Shown here: positions 1 through 8,401 of the stretch, piece after piece
Position numbering within the stretch: position 1 is the stretch's first letter
How the letters are laid out: each line of letters begins with the position of its first letter
Assembly (NCBI GenBank): GCA_024244705.1
Contig: JAAEOK010000115.1
Location: forward strand, 1-63,198
Direction of reading: 5' to 3'
Length of the DNA stretch: 63,198 bases
DNA from: Alphaproteobacteria bacterium
Lineage (GTDB): Bacteria; Pseudomonadota; Alphaproteobacteria; JAAEOK01
The notes under the pieces: generated by a model
Told to the model about the DNA's origin: nothing
Seen by the model: the letters and a program-made list of their open reading frames with translations, nothing else
Databases searched by the model: none
Program-made: the position numbers and the translations under genes

Positions 1-44
1 GTCCGGCCGCACCAAAATCGTCTCGAAGTGAAACCGGAGAACCC

Positions 45-70
45 ATGGCAAACCTCCATCCGTTTGCCAT
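45..70. repeat. 9-bp inverted repeat near the left edge
   Basis: ATGGCAAAC at 45-53 is matched by its perfect reverse complement GTTTGCCAT at 62-70, with an 8-nt loop. No T-run follows on either strand, so it is not a standard intrinsic terminator. It lies in the unassigned 118 bases before the first gene call. Frame 1 is open from base 1 to a stop near base 90, so the left edge could hold the tail of a gene, but I do not recognise the residues. Confidence 0.4.
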
Positions 71-118
71 CTTGAATCAGAAAAACACCGTTCCGGAAAG
101 CCCCTATATGAGTCCCAC

Positions 119-403
119 TCACAGAGACTTGGTATTAGTGAGTAACTCGGTGCAAGTGGTTTTATTTTTGGCACTTTGATACTCGTCGCAAATACTAATA
201 TCTTGCTCCTCAGTTTGCCGTGTCACATCGGCAGCAACCGCCATCGCAGACAAGCAGCACAAGCATGCGACGCTTGCAAAGACAATTCCCAGATGACGGA
301 CAATGCTTTTAGCTGATATTCCCCAGATGGGGGGGCGATAGCGGTATGGGTTTTTATTTCTTGGCGACAATGCAACCTTCGGCTGGTCGAAATTCCGTCC
401 CAT
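119..403 (-). CDS. Small exported or membrane-anchored hypothetical protein
   Basis: A 94-residue frame that I do not recognise. I start it at the ATG at 403 because a GGGAG ribosome-binding site lies just upstream; the frame is open further up to 514 but that extension looks like non-coding sequence. Residues about 34-56 form a hydrophobic, Cys-rich stretch ending in an AVA-AD type signal peptidase site, so the mature part would be a roughly 36-residue polar peptide with two cysteines, exported to the periplasm. Base composition is more A/T-rich than most of the window, as in the neighbouring LCCL/Sel1 gene. It could be a small secreted peptide of an accessory region or a decayed gene. Confidence 0.45.
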   Translation of the reverse strand: MGRNFDQPKVALSPRNKNPYRYRPPIWGISAKSIVRHLGIVFASVACLCCLSAMAVAADVTRQTEEQDISICDEYQSAKNKTTCTELLTNTKSL

Positions 404-978
404 CTTCACTCCCTCACGGTGCTTTGCTAGGGCGCGCTTGCTCTGCCTCGCGCCTATGGAAGAGGGCAAGGACGAATACTTGTGAGATGGGGAAATCCTA
501 ATCGGTCTGTCCATGTCCTTCTTGTCCTAGTGTCACACCCTCAGGGTGGGGCAAAGAGCCAGTTTCTTATGGTCTCTTTTTGTCCTTCTTTATATTCTTG
601 TCCCTCTTAGGGGTGAGTAAGCACGACAAGAATGTCAGGATGCCACCCTGCAACGCTGATTGGCGGTCGTCTCGGGGCGCTCAGATAACCGACAATATCA
701 AATTGAAGCGCGTTCACAAGCATGTACTCGCCGGGATCTCGAAACAAAAGCACCCGGACCTCCCGACGGGGAAGCTGTGCCTTGCGAGTGTCGAAGTGCG
801 CTCCCCCAGCGTAAGACTTAGGGCGCACCGGCTGTTCAATGGCCAAATCGGTCCGAAAAACCAGCAGATCACCGTGCAATGTCCCGACTAAATCTGGAAT
901 CGTCGCCGACCGCCTCTCGTGCTACCGTTTCCGGTTAGTGAGAGGCGGTATTCGGGAAATCCCGCCTAATCGGAGAGA
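404..978. other. Intergenic stretch with no gene I can support
   Basis: About 570 bases between the small exported peptide and the LCCL/Sel1 gene. Two overlapping opposite-strand frames exist (580-891 forward and 607-879 reverse). Both open with TTG, neither has a convincing ribosome-binding site and neither product resembles a family I know, so at most one is real. The stretch also holds a short perfect hairpin (CACCCT, one base, AGGGTG near 536-548), two pyrimidine-rich segments related to each other near 510-525 and 570-605, and the inverted repeat at 909-949 listed separately. Confidence 0.5.
909..949. repeat. 10-bp inverted repeat upstream of the LCCL/Sel1 gene
   Basis: ACCGCCTCTC (909-918) pairs perfectly with GAGAGGCGGT (940-949) around a 21-nt loop. 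It ends about 47 bases before the chosen ATG of the next gene, so it would sit in the promoter or 5' leader of that gene. It could be an operator for a dimeric regulator, a leader hairpin, or a terminator without a T-run for something upstream. The sequence alone does not choose. Confidence 0.45.
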
Positions 979-996
979 TTGAGCGGGTATATTCAA

Positions 997-3174
997 ATGC
1001 ATGGGAAAAGATCCTTTCTTCGAATATGCGTCTTCTTCTCGATTGCTGTAGTCATCTGCATCCAGACTGGATCATCTGATGCCGCGGTGCTCTGCCCTTC
1101 AAATGCAAAGGGCCTTGCCGGGAACGGTGAACCGTTCACCTGTCAATGTAGCGATGGCCTGAAGCCGAGTACGGTTTGGGGAACTGATCTTTATACCGAT
1201 GACTCGGACATTTGCGGAGCGGCAATCCATGCTGGCCTCATAGACCGTAGCGGCGGCGTCGTAACGTTTGAAGTCGCCACGGGAGCAGACGAATATTCGG
1301 GGTCGGAAAGAAACGGACTCTCGTCCGACGATTGGGGGAACTGGAATAGAAGCTTTCGGTTCGTGGCATCTTCCGACTCGCAGGCTCCCGAAACCGGATC
1401 AAATGAAGCGCCGACAACCGCCTCAACACAAAGCGTGGTATCGACGGCATCCCTCGAACAATCGCCTGTCGATCGAGGCGTTCAGGGTATTTGGAAGGGA
1501 ACATATGTCTGCGGGCAAGGCCTGACCGGCCTCACCTTAACGATCGAAGGCGTGGACCTTTCCCAACTGACGGCCAGTTTCAAGTTCTATCCCGTGCCTG
1601 AGAACCCCGGTGTTCCGAATGGCGAACTGGGAATGATCGGCGAATTCGATCCAAATATGGGTCAGCTCGAGATGCGTCCGGGCGAATGGGTCCGCCGCCC
1701 ATCCGGCTACGCCACAGTTGGAGTGACCGCCGCTCTCGATACAACAGCGCAGACGCTGACCGGCCGTCTGTTGGTCGGTGGCTGCAAGCCCTTTGAGTTG
1801 ACCCGCGCCTCACCACCCAGCGCCTCCTCCTCAGATTACGCATCCGAAGAAGAGGAGAAGCCTGCGATTGACGCGGCTACTGGCAATCAGGATTCTCCGG
1901 TAGTGGCAAAGCCAACGGGCTCACAAATGCATTCCTCGGCTGGAACGTTGGGCGATGACAAGGCACCCGAGCAAGACGCAGACTCGGAGGACAAAAACAC
2001 AGATCCGCTTCAGCAGCTCGCCGATGATATTATGAACTATGATCCCTTGGCCGAAGACGATGAGGCAACGCTAGAAAACGAACTAGCGGTGATTGAAGAC
2101 GAACTAGACACATTATCGGTTCTAGTTAGAGCGGGCACGGATATGACAGCAGAATGCCACGCGCTGGCGGGCCACCCCTCCGAGTCGGGAAATAGCGATG
2201 TCGGAAAACCTTTTGACCAGATTGATACTCTATTGGCGATCCCTGCATGTCAACGTGCTGTTGCCGAAGACGCTAGCGATGAGAATTTTTATCGACTGGG
2301 CCGTGCGCTGGACAAGGCTGAAGAGTATGGCAAGGCTATCGGCTGGTATCGAAAGGCTGCTGGCCAGGGGTACGCCGACGCTCAACGTAATCTTGGTGTG
2401 TTGTACTACCTCGGCCAGGGAGTTGATCAAGACTATGCTGAAGCCGCGCGGTGGTTTCGCCTGGCTGCCGACCAAGGGGACGTCGACAGCCAATTCAATC
2501 TCGGGTTGATGTATCGCAACGAATTGGGAGTAGCTCAAGACTATGCTGAAGCCGCTCGGTTGTATCGGCTGGCTGCTGACCAAGGGGACGCCGACAGCCA
2601 ATTCAATCTTGGTACGCTGTACGAAACTGGACAGGGTACCAACCAAGACATTGTGGAGGCCGCTCGGTTGTATCGGTTGGCCGCTGACCAGGGGAACGTC
2701 GACGCTCAATACAATCTTGGCGTTCTATACGAAGAGGGCCGCGGGGTTGATCAAGACTACGCCGAAGCCGCTCGGTGGTACCGCAAGGCAGCCGACCAAG
2801 GATACGCCGAAGCTCAAGACAATCTCGGCCTGATGTATTATGAGGGAAGAGGTGTTGACCAAGATGTCAGCGCGGCCTTTATGTGGATTAGTAAAGCAGC
2901 TGAACAGGGCCTTTCCAACGCGCAACGGAATCTTGTCGCGTTGGGGTTAGAGGCAATTCTGGGCGTCGATAGCGGAGCTTCGACATCTTCCGGCGGCGGT
3001 CCTGACGGAGAATGGCAGGCTGAGTACTGGTGCGAGGTAGGTTACAACTACTCGTTTACAGACGGCGGGGCCGGTCCGGAGCAGTGGACTGTCTGCGAAA
3101 ACAGTAATGGTCAAAGTTGGTCCCAGCATTGGTCTGATCCCTGCTACGGAGTGGAAGGCTGGTGCAATCCTTAG
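997..3174 (+). CDS. Secreted LCCL-domain protein with Sel1-like repeats
   Basis: A 725-residue protein if started at ATG 997; a TTG at 979 is the alternative. Residues 1-28 are a signal peptide (basic start, hydrophobic core, small-residue end). Residues about 33-121 match the LCCL fold: a Cys-rich start, WGTDLYTDDS, ICGAAIHAGLI and the YSGS..NG..S run. Residues about 162-272 form a second globular module beginning GIWKGTYVC. After an acidic linker, residues about 432-650 carry roughly six Sel1 repeats of 36 residues (LGxxYxxGxGVxQDxxEAxxWYRxAADQGxxxAQ). The C-terminus is rich in Trp and Cys, so disulfides and a periplasmic or outer-surface location are likely. Sel1 repeats scaffold protein complexes and LCCL domains are thought to bind lipids or polysaccharides, so an envelope-surface adaptor role is an inference. 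Composition is A/T-richer than the rest of the window. Confidence 0.88.
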   Translation: MHGKRSFLRICVFFSIAVVICIQTGSSDAAVLCPSNAKGLAGNGEPFTCQCSDGLKPSTVWGTDLYTDDSDICGAAIHAGLIDRSGGVVTFEVATGADEYSGSERNGLSSDDWGNWNRSFRFVASSDSQAPETGSNEAPTTASTQSVVSTASLEQSPVDRGVQGIWKGTYVCGQGLTGLTLTIEGVDLSQLTASFKFYPVPENPGVPNGELGMIGEFDPNMGQLEMRPGEWVRRPSGYATVGVTAALDTTAQTLTGRLLVGGCKPFELTRASPPSASSSDYASEEEEKPAIDAATGNQDSPVVAKPTGSQMHSSAGTLGDDKAPEQDADSEDKNTDPLQQLADDIMNYDPLAEDDEATLENELAVIEDELDTLSVLVRAGTDMTAECHALAGHPSESGNSDVGKPFDQIDTLLAIPACQRAVAEDASDENFYRLGRALDKAEEYGKAIGWYRKAAGQGYADAQRNLGVLYYLGQGVDQDYAEAARWFRLAADQGDVDSQFNLGLMYRNELGVAQDYAEAARLYRLAADQGDADSQFNLGTLYETGQGTNQDIVEAARLYRLAADQGNVDAQYNLGVLYEEGRGVDQDYAEAARWYRKAADQGYAEAQDNLGLMYYEGRGVDQDVSAAFMWISKAAEQGLSNAQRNLVALGLEAILGVDSGASTSSGGGPDGEWQAEYWCEVGYNYSFTDGGAGPEQWTVCENSNGQSWSQHWSDPCYGVEGWCNP

Positions 3175-3466
3175 AAGGCGGCAAGTGCCCGTTGCACGTC
3201 GCCTCATTGGCATTGATAGAAATAGGAAGAATGACCTGAGCCCCTGAACTCCCTCCAAATTTGAGCAGATTCTTTCGAGCACGAGGAGAGAGACGATGAG
3301 CATATAATTGAGCTTCTGAAGGAACATGAGCTTGAGCGTCGTGCCTTGGCGTACCCGCGACGTGGTCTCAGGAATAGGCGATGACCGAACCTGTCTCGAT
3401 CGGCGCGGTCGGTCGGTCACGCAGGCATCAAAGCCCAGGAAAATTCGCGGACAATGCATTCCGGCA
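3175..3466. other. Convergent intergenic region, nothing recognised
   Basis: About 290 bases between two genes that end facing each other. It includes an AGGAGAGAG motif before an ATG near 3295, but that frame stops after three codons. I see no hairpin followed by a T-run, no RNA gene and no repeat. Confidence 0.5.
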
Positions 3467-5767
3467 TCATTCCGGCTTCCGGCACCAGACGTGGTACATG
3501 CCGGCGAAGGCCTTCGGGTTGCGTTCCTCGAAGACGTCCCAGCCGGCGAGATCGGTCTGCGTCGCGTCGTCGGGAAAGTTGGCGCGATAGCGCGACGCGA
3601 CCGTCGGGTCGGCATGCTGCAGGCCGATGAAGTCGAGGCCCAGCCGGTCGAGCATGGCGCCGATCTCGGGCAGCGAGAAGCTGTGTTCCTGGACATGGAA
3701 GACGAGGTCGCGGCAGCCGCTGAGGCTGTAAAAATCCGTCGAATCGAGAAGCCCGCGATAGGCGGCGTAATCGGGATCGAAGATCACCTTTTGGCGGAAG
3801 TCGCGCAGGGCGGTCGCGTCGGCGGGCGCGGTTCCGGTATCGTGGGCGTCGCGGGCGGCGGCGATGTGGTGCCGCGAGCGCCGGCTGTAGAGCGCCACCA
3901 TCATCACGCCGCCGGGCCGTACCAGACCGGCGAGCACGCGCCAGCCGGCTTCGGGATCCTCGAGATGATGCAGCACGCCGGCCGCCTCGACGATGTCGAA
4001 GCGGCGCTCGAGCGCGCCCAGTTCGAGGATATCGGCGACTGCGAACTCGACATTGTCGACGCCGAGATCCTGGGCCCGGCGCGCGGCATAGCCGAGGCTC
4101 GCGCGGCTGAGGTCGACCGCCAGCACGCGGCTGTCGCGATAGACCAACGCCGCCTCGGCGATCGGATGCTGGCCGGTACCGGCGCCGGCGACCAGCACCT
4201 CGACCGGGCCGCGCAGCAAGGCCGGCGGGTCGAAATGGGGGAACAGGTCGCGGAGGATGGCGGCCGGGCTCTCGGGCGATTGGCGGGTCAGCGACGACCA
4301 GCGCGGGTAGGGGTTGGCCTCGTATTGCGCCGCCACCGCCTGCGACGTCGCGTCGTCGATCGGCGTCAGGGCGGGAAGCGCGGCCGCCAGCGCCCCGTCG
4401 CGGGCGCGATCGTGGAACTCCTCGCGGAGCCAGGGCCGGAGCGGCGCCAGCCAGGATTCGTTCGGCACCGCGGCCAGCGCCTCGCGATTGGCGAGCGATG
4501 ACGGCGGCGCATAGAGCCCATACTTGACCAACGCCACCTGGGTCGCGGGCGCCCCCCAATCCGCGGCCGCTTCCAGTTTGCGGCGCCAGGCGCCGACCCG
4601 CTCCGCCTCGCCGTCGTCGAAAGCGAAGGCATATTCATTGGCCGCGCATTGCCGCGCGATGGCCGCGGCGAGTCGCAAATCCGGCCCGTCGGCGGCGAAA
4701 TCCCATGCCGCGAGACGCCGCCGAAGAGCGGTCAGGAACACTTCCAACGCCGGGTCGGCATTGACTGCCGCCGCCAGGTACGCGGCGAGCAAACGGTCGC
4801 CCATCAGGCGCTCCAACAGGGCGTCGTCAATGTCGATGTCGCGCATCTCCGCCGGGGTCGCCGGCAGGCCGTATTTGAGCCGCAGGTGGCGGGCGGTCAA
4901 CGGGCCGACGGCGGCCAACCCGATATCGGGCCAGCCGTAGGCGGTGGTCAGCAGCCGGTCGATGGCCGGTTGGTAGCGCTGGAGGTCACCCCGGGACAGG
5001 GTCGTGACCAAGCCGAGACGCGCCGCCGAATCGTCGGGGACGAGCGCCAGCGCCCGGGAGAACAGGTCTTGGGCGGTCTGCAGCTCGCCGATCTCGGCCA
5101 GCGCCTCGCCGAGGTTGATCAGCAACGGGGCGTCGTCCGGCGCCAAATCGACGGCGCGATGAAAGACCTCGAGCGCGGCCGAGAACTTGCCCTGGCGGCT
5201 CAGCAGATTGCCCAGGTTGTTGAGCGCATCGACCGATTCCGGCATCAGCTCGAGGGCGCGGCGGTAGTGGCGCTCGGCGTCCGCGGCGAGACCCTGTCGG
5301 GCCAGCGCGATACCCAGATTGTTGTGGATATTCGGGTCCTCGGGGGCGAAGTCGAGCGCCTTGCGGAAGGCGTTCGCCGCCTCGGCCAGCCGGCTGCGGG
5401 CCTCGAACACGTTGCCGAGCGTGGTCCAGGCGGGAGCGAAATCGGGACGGTGCTCGAGCGCCAGCCGGGCCTGAGCCTCCGCGCCGTCATAGTCTTTCTG
5501 CTGACCCCTGACGGTCGCCAGCCGGTTGATGATACCGACATTGGCGGGCTCGACCTGCAAGGCTTGGGTGTAGATATCCGCCGCCCCGTCGAGGTCGCCG
5601 CGATGTTCGTGCAGCAGGCCCATATATTGCAGCGCCCGCGCGTGCCGTGGCGCGGCCTCCAGTACCTGCCGATAGAGATCCTCCGCCCGGGCGAGGTCGC
5701 CCTCCTGGTGCGCCCGCAGGGCGGACGCCAGCACGGCGTCGGCGGGCGCGGCGTCGGACAGGCTCAT
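3467..5767 (-). CDS. TPR-repeat protein with C-terminal SAM-dependent methyltransferase domain
   Basis: A 766-residue cytoplasmic protein. Residues about 10-300 are tandem tetratricopeptide repeats (A..Y..AL...P....A...LG pattern). Around residue 522 there is a class I methyltransferase motif [11 protein letters not shown], followed by an acidic residue ending strand 2 (VLAVDLS) and a motif III region ([11 protein letters not shown]), so the enzyme should transfer a methyl group from S-adenosylmethionine. The substrate is unknown; the TPR part suggests a protein or a carrier-bound partner. I start it at ATG 5767, whose ATGA overlaps the TGA of msrB, so translation is probably coupled. The longer frame upstream lies inside msrB and is rejected. 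Similar TPR-methyltransferases occur near surface glycan or sulfotransferase genes; three TPR-sulfotransferases lie 16 kb away here. Confidence 0.85.
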   Translation of the reverse strand: MSLSDAAPADAVLASALRAHQEGDLARAEDLYRQVLEAAPRHARALQYMGLLHEHRGDLDGAADIYTQALQVEPANVGIINRLATVRGQQKDYDGAEAQARLALEHRPDFAPAWTTLGNVFEARSRLAEAANAFRKALDFAPEDPNIHNNLGIALARQGLAADAERHYRRALELMPESVDALNNLGNLLSRQGKFSAALEVFHRAVDLAPDDAPLLINLGEALAEIGELQTAQDLFSRALALVPDDSAARLGLVTTLSRGDLQRYQPAIDRLLTTAYGWPDIGLAAVGPLTARHLRLKYGLPATPAEMRDIDIDDALLERLMGDRLLAAYLAAAVNADPALEVFLTALRRRLAAWDFAADGPDLRLAAAIARQCAANEYAFAFDDGEAERVGAWRRKLEAAADWGAPATQVALVKYGLYAPPSSLANREALAAVPNESWLAPLRPWLREEFHDRARDGALAAALPALTPIDDATSQAVAAQYEANPYPRWSSLTRQSPESPAAILRDLFPHFDPPALLRGPVEVLVAGAGTGQHPIAEAALVYRDSRVLAVDLSRASLGYAARRAQDLGVDNVEFAVADILELGALERRFDIVEAAGVLHHLEDPEAGWRVLAGLVRPGGVMMVALYSRRSRHHIAAARDAHDTGTAPADATALRDFRQKVIFDPDYAAYRGLLDSTDFYSLSGCRDLVFHVQEHSFSLPEIGAMLDRLGLDFIGLQHADPTVASRYRANFPDDATQTDLAGWDVFEERNPKAFAGMYHVWCRKPE

Positions 5768-6183
5768 GTGTCGTCGCTGTCGAGATCGAGCGCGACCGAG
5801 TTCATGCAATAGCGCAAGCCCGTCGGCTGCGGGCCGTCCGGAAAGACATGGCCGAGATGGGCGTCGCAATGGGAGCACAAAACCTCGGTCCGGCGCATGA
5901 ACAAGGCTCGATCCTCTTCCTCGCGCACTGCCTGGTCATGAATCGCTTCGTAGAAGCTCGGCCACCCGGTGCCGGAGTCGAACTTGGTGTCGGCATGGAA
6001 CAATGGGTTGCCGCAGCAAACGCAGACATAAATGCCGGGTTCCTTGGAATCATGGTGCTTGCCGGTGAACGGACGCTCGGTGCCCCTGCGCCGGCAGACA
6101 TGGTACTGCTCGGGCGACAGCTGCGCCCGCCATTCGGAATCGGACTTTTCGGTTTTATCGGACTTTTCCATCTTGTCGGACAT
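5764..6183 (-). CDS. msrB: Peptide-methionine (R)-S-oxide reductase MsrB
   Basis: Reduces the R isomer of methionine sulfoxide in proteins, using thioredoxin. The 139-residue product has the zinc ligands Cys54-x-x-Cys57 and Cys103-x-x-Cys106, the family signature GTGWPSF near residues 71-77, and the catalytic RYCMNS with Cys126. I start at ATG 6183, which has GGAAGGAAAG upstream; the frame is open to 6312 but lacks a site there. No signal peptide is present, so it acts in the cytoplasm. A lysine- and aspartate-rich extension of about 15 residues precedes the core domain. Its TGA overlaps the start of the TPR-methyltransferase. Confidence 0.96.
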   Translation of the reverse strand: MSDKMEKSDKTEKSDSEWRAQLSPEQYHVCRRRGTERPFTGKHHDSKEPGIYVCVCCGNPLFHADTKFDSGTGWPSFYEAIHDQAVREEEDRALFMRRTEVLCSHCDAHLGHVFPDGPQPTGLRYCMNSVALDLDSDDT

Positions 6184-6381
6184 TGGGACTTTCCTTCCTT
6201 TTCCCGCCATCTCCGCGGTTGGCGGGGAGGCGCGATATCGCGCGCTATATGTAGGGAATCCAGGGGCGAAAAACCATCCCCCGAGCGCGGTCGGCCCGGG
6301 CCTGCCGTTCATCGCCGGTTCAGTGAGACCCGCCTATCGTCCGGCCATGTCGAAGGTTCACCATGAACCAGGAGAACGCGG

Positions 6382-6735
6382 ATGACCCGATTGAAAGCCT
6401 TGATGTGCGCCACCGCTTTGGCCGGCGGCATGGCCTGCGCCGCGGCCCCACCGGCGACCGCCCAGGACCTCCAGATCGGCCTGGAGGAGCTGGCGATCAC
6501 CGGACTCGCCATTGCCGGCGGGCTGTTGATCTATCAGGCGGTGGAAGACGCCGACGACGACCAGTACCAATACAACGGCCGCTATGACGACCGCTACGAT
6601 TTCTACCGGGACAACGGCTATTGGCCGCGGCCGCCGCGTTGCGGCGACGGCTTCGCGCCGCCCGGCCTGCGCAAACACGGCTGCCGCCCGCCGGGCCACG
6701 CCCACGGCCATTACAAGCGGAGGAACTGGAACTAA
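6382..6735 (+). CDS. Small exported protein with Tyr/Asp- and His-rich tail
   Basis: A 117-residue protein of unknown function. The ATG at 6382 follows AGGAGAACGCGG. Residues 1-28 form a signal peptide ending TAQD, then a hydrophobic helix (about 35-53, AITGLAIAGGLLIYQAV), so it may stay anchored in the inner membrane or be a lipid-associated periplasmic protein. The rest is low-complexity: Asp/Tyr-rich, then Pro/Gly/His/Arg-rich with two Cys. It resembles in style, not in clear homology, small RcnB-like periplasmic proteins with YxxxD runs. It lies divergent from msrB, with about 200 bases between the two starts. Confidence 0.7.
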   Translation: MTRLKALMCATALAGGMACAAAPPATAQDLQIGLEELAITGLAIAGGLLIYQAVEDADDDQYQYNGRYDDRYDFYRDNGYWPRPPRCGDGFAPPGLRKHGCRPPGHAHGHYKRRNWN

Positions 6736-6896
6736 GTAAGCATCGTCGCGGGCCACGGAACTCCACGTTCTCATGCGCCGCCCGGCGCTGTCGGGCGGCG
6801 CCGATGGATCGAGGACGCAGGACAGCGATCGACCGGCGCACGGGACCTGTCTCCGCGTTCCTGCTATCCTGGTGAGCCAACCGACAGGGGACCGCC

Positions 6897-7070
6897 ATGG
6901 CTCTGGAAATGCGCGCTCAATGCGAGAAATGCGAAACCGCCCTGCCGCAAGACGGCGCCGCCACCATCTGCAGCTACGAGTGCACCTTTTGCCCCGGCTG
7001 CGCGGCGGCGATGGATCAGACCTGCCCCAATTGCGGCGGCGAGCTGGTGGCAAGGCCGAAACGCAAATAA
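6897..7070 (+). CDS. DUF1272 zinc-ribbon-like small protein
   Basis: A 57-residue protein, short enough to be missed by length filters. Starts at ATG 6897, stops with TAA at 7068-7070. It begins MALEMRAQCEKC and has eight cysteines at residues 9, 12, 25, 29, 32, 35, 43 and 46, with the family-typical ICSYECTFCPGC and CPNCGGEL segments and a basic PKRK tail. That spacing matches the DUF1272 family as I know it, a group of roughly 55-90-residue proteins of unknown function presumed to bind zinc in the cytoplasm. The ribosome-binding site is weak (ACAGGGGACCGCC). The gene stands alone. Confidence 0.85.
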   Translation: MALEMRAQCEKCETALPQDGAATICSYECTFCPGCAAAMDQTCPNCGGELVARPKRK

Positions 7071-7253
7071 GTCCACGACCGGTCGGCAACCGGTTGGTTC
7101 GATGATCGAAGGTTTCGCCCCCCGGCCGGCGCGAGGTCTCTGGTAGTTCCCCGATTTAATCGATACTGTAAATACACTTTTTGGCGAATCGCTCCGGTAT
7201 CCCGGCTTTGTTGTCGGGGCCGCCGGATCGAGCGCGACAGTGAGGAGAGGGAC

Positions 7254-7637
7254 ATGACGAAATTGGCGACCATGATGGTGATTGCCGTTGGCCTGGCATT
7301 CCTGTTGGTCGGTCCACGTGGGGCGAACGCCGAGGACCGCGTCCTAACCGCGGTGGAAATTGAGGCTGTTCTCGACGGTGCCACCGCCCATGGCACGGGT
7401 AGCCGGGGGGCGCCCTATCAGGTCCGGTACGGAGACGGCGGGGCCATGTCACTAACCACGAACAGCGGTTTCACCGACAGCGGCGAATGGAGCCTCGATG
7501 GCGATCTCTATTGCGCGCAGTGGCAGAAGGTCCGTGACGGTGACAAGGGCTGCTGGAAGGTCGTCCAGAAAGACGACCGTAATTTTAGGTTCGAGGGCGT
7601 CGACGGCATGGACGATCACGAATTGCTGATCGAATAG
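7254..7637 (+). CDS. Exported hypothetical protein
   Basis: A 127-residue protein of unknown function. Strong ribosome-binding site (GAGGAGAGG) before ATG 7254. Residues 1-26 are a signal peptide ending ANAED. The mature part of about 100 residues has the run LTAVEIEAVLDGATAHG, then WSLDGDLYCAQW and KGCWKVV, which put two cysteines at similar spacing after aromatic residues. This layout resembles the DUF995-like group of small periplasmic proteins, in which a pair of Cys flanks a GxWxxxGxxxC element, but I hold that loosely. It is convergent with the DUF1326 gene and ends 21 bases before it. Confidence 0.75.
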   Translation: MTKLATMMVIAVGLAFLLVGPRGANAEDRVLTAVEIEAVLDGATAHGTGSRGAPYQVRYGDGGAMSLTTNSGFTDSGEWSLDGDLYCAQWQKVRDGDKGCWKVVQKDDRNFRFEGVDGMDDHELLIE

Positions 7638-7658
7638 GAACGCGACCTTGAAGCGGTC

Positions 7659-8291
7659 CTAAGCGATGATGCCGTGGGGGCCGTAGCTGACGTCGATCAG
7701 GAACGCGTAGCGGCCGGCACAGTTGAATTTGATCTCGCCCGTGCCTTCGGCGTCGGCGCTCGCCATTTCCGCCTCGTGGAATTCGAAGCCGTCGTTCAGC
7801 GTGATCTTGGCGTAGTGGGGCTTGCCGGTGACCGGATTGCGGATCGGCTCGAAGTTCCCCTTGGCCACACCCGGAATGTCGATATGGCCAGACCGCGCCG
7901 CCATGTCCCACGCCATGTCGATCGGCAGATAAAGGGTATCTTCCTCGGCTGCAATCGTCCCGCCGATAATGTTGAACATGGTCGTCGGCTCCTGTTCTTC
8001 CCCGGACAGGATCTTGATGATCGCCTCGCGCTGCGCCTGGTCGGCGCGTTCGTCGATGATTCCCTGCGCCGTGCCGCCGCCTTCATGAAGCGGGCCGGGC
8101 CAGCGGAAGGTCGCCCCGAAACGGAGCCTGTCCAGGCGCATGTCGCCGAAATGACCTTCGATGATCTCCGAAGCCTCGAAGCCCTCGCAGGGCCTCCGTG
8201 TCGGCGGCGCGTTGAACTCGCACGGGCAGCCGTAATCGCAGCTGCAGGTCGCCAGTTTGACGGTACGAATCTTCCAATCCAGATGGACCAT
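7659..8291 (-). CDS. DUF1326 domain-containing protein
   Basis: A 210-residue cytoplasmic protein that fits the DUF1326 family. The signature is the Cys cluster CSCDYGCPCEF near residues 16-26, typical of the family N-terminus and probably a metal or redox site. The ATG at 8291 follows GGGGGACAGGATA; the frame is open up to 8729 but overlaps the next gene, so I reject the extension. Function is unknown; members are often found beside DUF2182 membrane proteins. Here the upstream neighbour is a different membrane protein. A second DUF1326 gene lies at 60705-61400 with the same CxCxxxCPC motif but otherwise quite different sequence. Confidence 0.85.
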   Translation of the reverse strand: MVHLDWKIRTVKLATCSCDYGCPCEFNAPPTRRPCEGFEASEIIEGHFGDMRLDRLRFGATFRWPGPLHEGGGTAQGIIDERADQAQREAIIKILSGEEQEPTTMFNIIGGTIAAEEDTLYLPIDMAWDMAARSGHIDIPGVAKGNFEPIRNPVTGKPHYAKITLNDGFEFHEAEMASADAEGTGEIKFNCAGRYAFLIDVSYGPHGIIA

Positions 8292-8401
8292 TATCCTGTC
8301 CCCCGGTAAATCCGTTTCGCCTCGCCCGATGATTGCGAAATGTCGCGCGCTCGGCAACCGATTGCCGTCGGCGCCGGCTCGCCGGCCGGCACTCTTTTCG
8401 G

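Noticed and set aside
580-891. Forward frame of 103 codons, with a reverse frame (607-879) over it
   Set aside because: Both open at TTG without a good ribosome-binding site and neither product resembles a family. At most one is real and I cannot choose.
3326-4501. Long forward frame of 391 codons
   Set aside because: It lies antisense to the TPR-methyltransferase and has Arg/Gly/Val-rich shadow composition typical of GC-rich genes.
4649-5812. Forward frame of 387 codons
   Set aside because: Antisense to the TPR array of the same gene; no domain, no start site.
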